This document shows positions 5,152-5,222 of a stretch of 5,222 nt of DNA, piece after piece (the first letter of the stretch is position 1; every line of letters starts with the position of its first letter). Below the pieces are notes generated by a model. The model was not told the DNA's origin. It searched no databases and saw only the letters and a list, made by a program, of their open reading frames with translations. The translations under genes and the position numbers were made by a program. Origin of the DNA: JANOBJ01 sp031411575 (GTDB lineage Bacteria; Pseudomonadota; Gammaproteobacteria; Burkholderiales; Burkholderiaceae_C); assembly GCA_031411575.1 (NCBI GenBank), contig JANOBJ010000297.1:1-5222 (forward strand), read 5' to 3'.

Positions 5152-5222
5152 ATGCACCGGCTGCTCCAGTTCACCCTCGACCTGTTTGACAGCGGGCCGG
5201 CTGAACCGCCCGCGCCCGCTGC
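5152..5222 (+). CDS. Start of a probable M48/YgjP-type metallopeptidase gene (partial at 3' end)
   Basis: An ATG at 5152 opens a frame that runs to the window edge, giving 23 residues that begin MHRLLQFTLDLFDSG and continue into a Pro/Ala-rich stretch. In Comamonadaceae the gene after plsC commonly encodes a DUF45/YgjP-like M48-family zinc metallopeptidase whose N-terminus has this LLQ-x-TLDLFD look and a proline-rich linker. The call rests on that remembered gene order and short N-terminus; the catalytic HExxH region is not in the window. No ribosome-binding site is obvious. Confidence 0.5.
   Translation, partial: MHRLLQFTLDLFDSGPAEPPAPA

Noticed and set aside
1..5222. CRISPR array, tRNA, rRNA, insertion sequence or phage genes
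   Set aside because: No regularly spaced direct repeats, cloverleaf, rRNA-like segment, transposase or integrase could be found by reading the sequence.

Overview
The window is a GC-rich, tightly packed stretch of a betaproteobacterial chromosome, most likely Comamonadaceae (Polaromonas/Rhodoferax/Variovorax type). This rests on the protein sequences, on the gene order glyQ-glyS-(insert)-gmhB-plsC-M48 peptidase, and on two intergenic sequences that resemble repeats I remember from that family. Everything reads on the + strand. No RNA gene, CRISPR array or transposase is visible.

Layout: (1) 1-672 is the 3' part of glyQ (glycyl-tRNA synthetase alpha subunit; its start lies outside the window), joined by an ATGA overlap to (2) glyS, 669-2786 (beta subunit). 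(3) After a 24-base gap holding a possible promoter come two genes that I infer are accessory: a 106-residue protein of unknown function (2811-3131) and, by ATGA overlap, a DUF6036-type nucleotidyltransferase-fold protein (3128-3652). (4) The second of these overlaps gmhB (3649-4251) by another ATGA. gmhB encodes the heptose bisphosphate phosphatase of LPS inner-core synthesis. (5) A short repeat-like hairpin region supplies the gmhB stop codon and precedes (6) plsC (4315-4980), a lysophosphatidic acid acyltransferase whose frame is interrupted by a TAG close to its expected C-terminus; the rest of the frame stays open to a second TAG at 5047-5049. (7) A GC-rich hairpin repeat (about 5050-5126) separates plsC from (8) the first 23 codons of a probable M48/YgjP-type metallopeptidase gene (5152 onward).

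How the genes fit together: glyQ and glyS encode the two subunits of one tetrameric enzyme and are translationally coupled. gmhB and plsC serve the cell envelope (LPS heptose and phosphatidic acid). The small-protein/nucleotidyltransferase pair does not belong to either pathway. Its layout, with a small gene first, the nucleotidyltransferase second and an ATGA overlap, resembles AbiE/MenT-like toxin-antitoxin modules, but this is inference. It is embedded so closely that translation of gmhB may depend on it.

The best points for follow-up are this embedded pair, the in-frame amber codon in plsC, and the two repeat-like intergenic elements.
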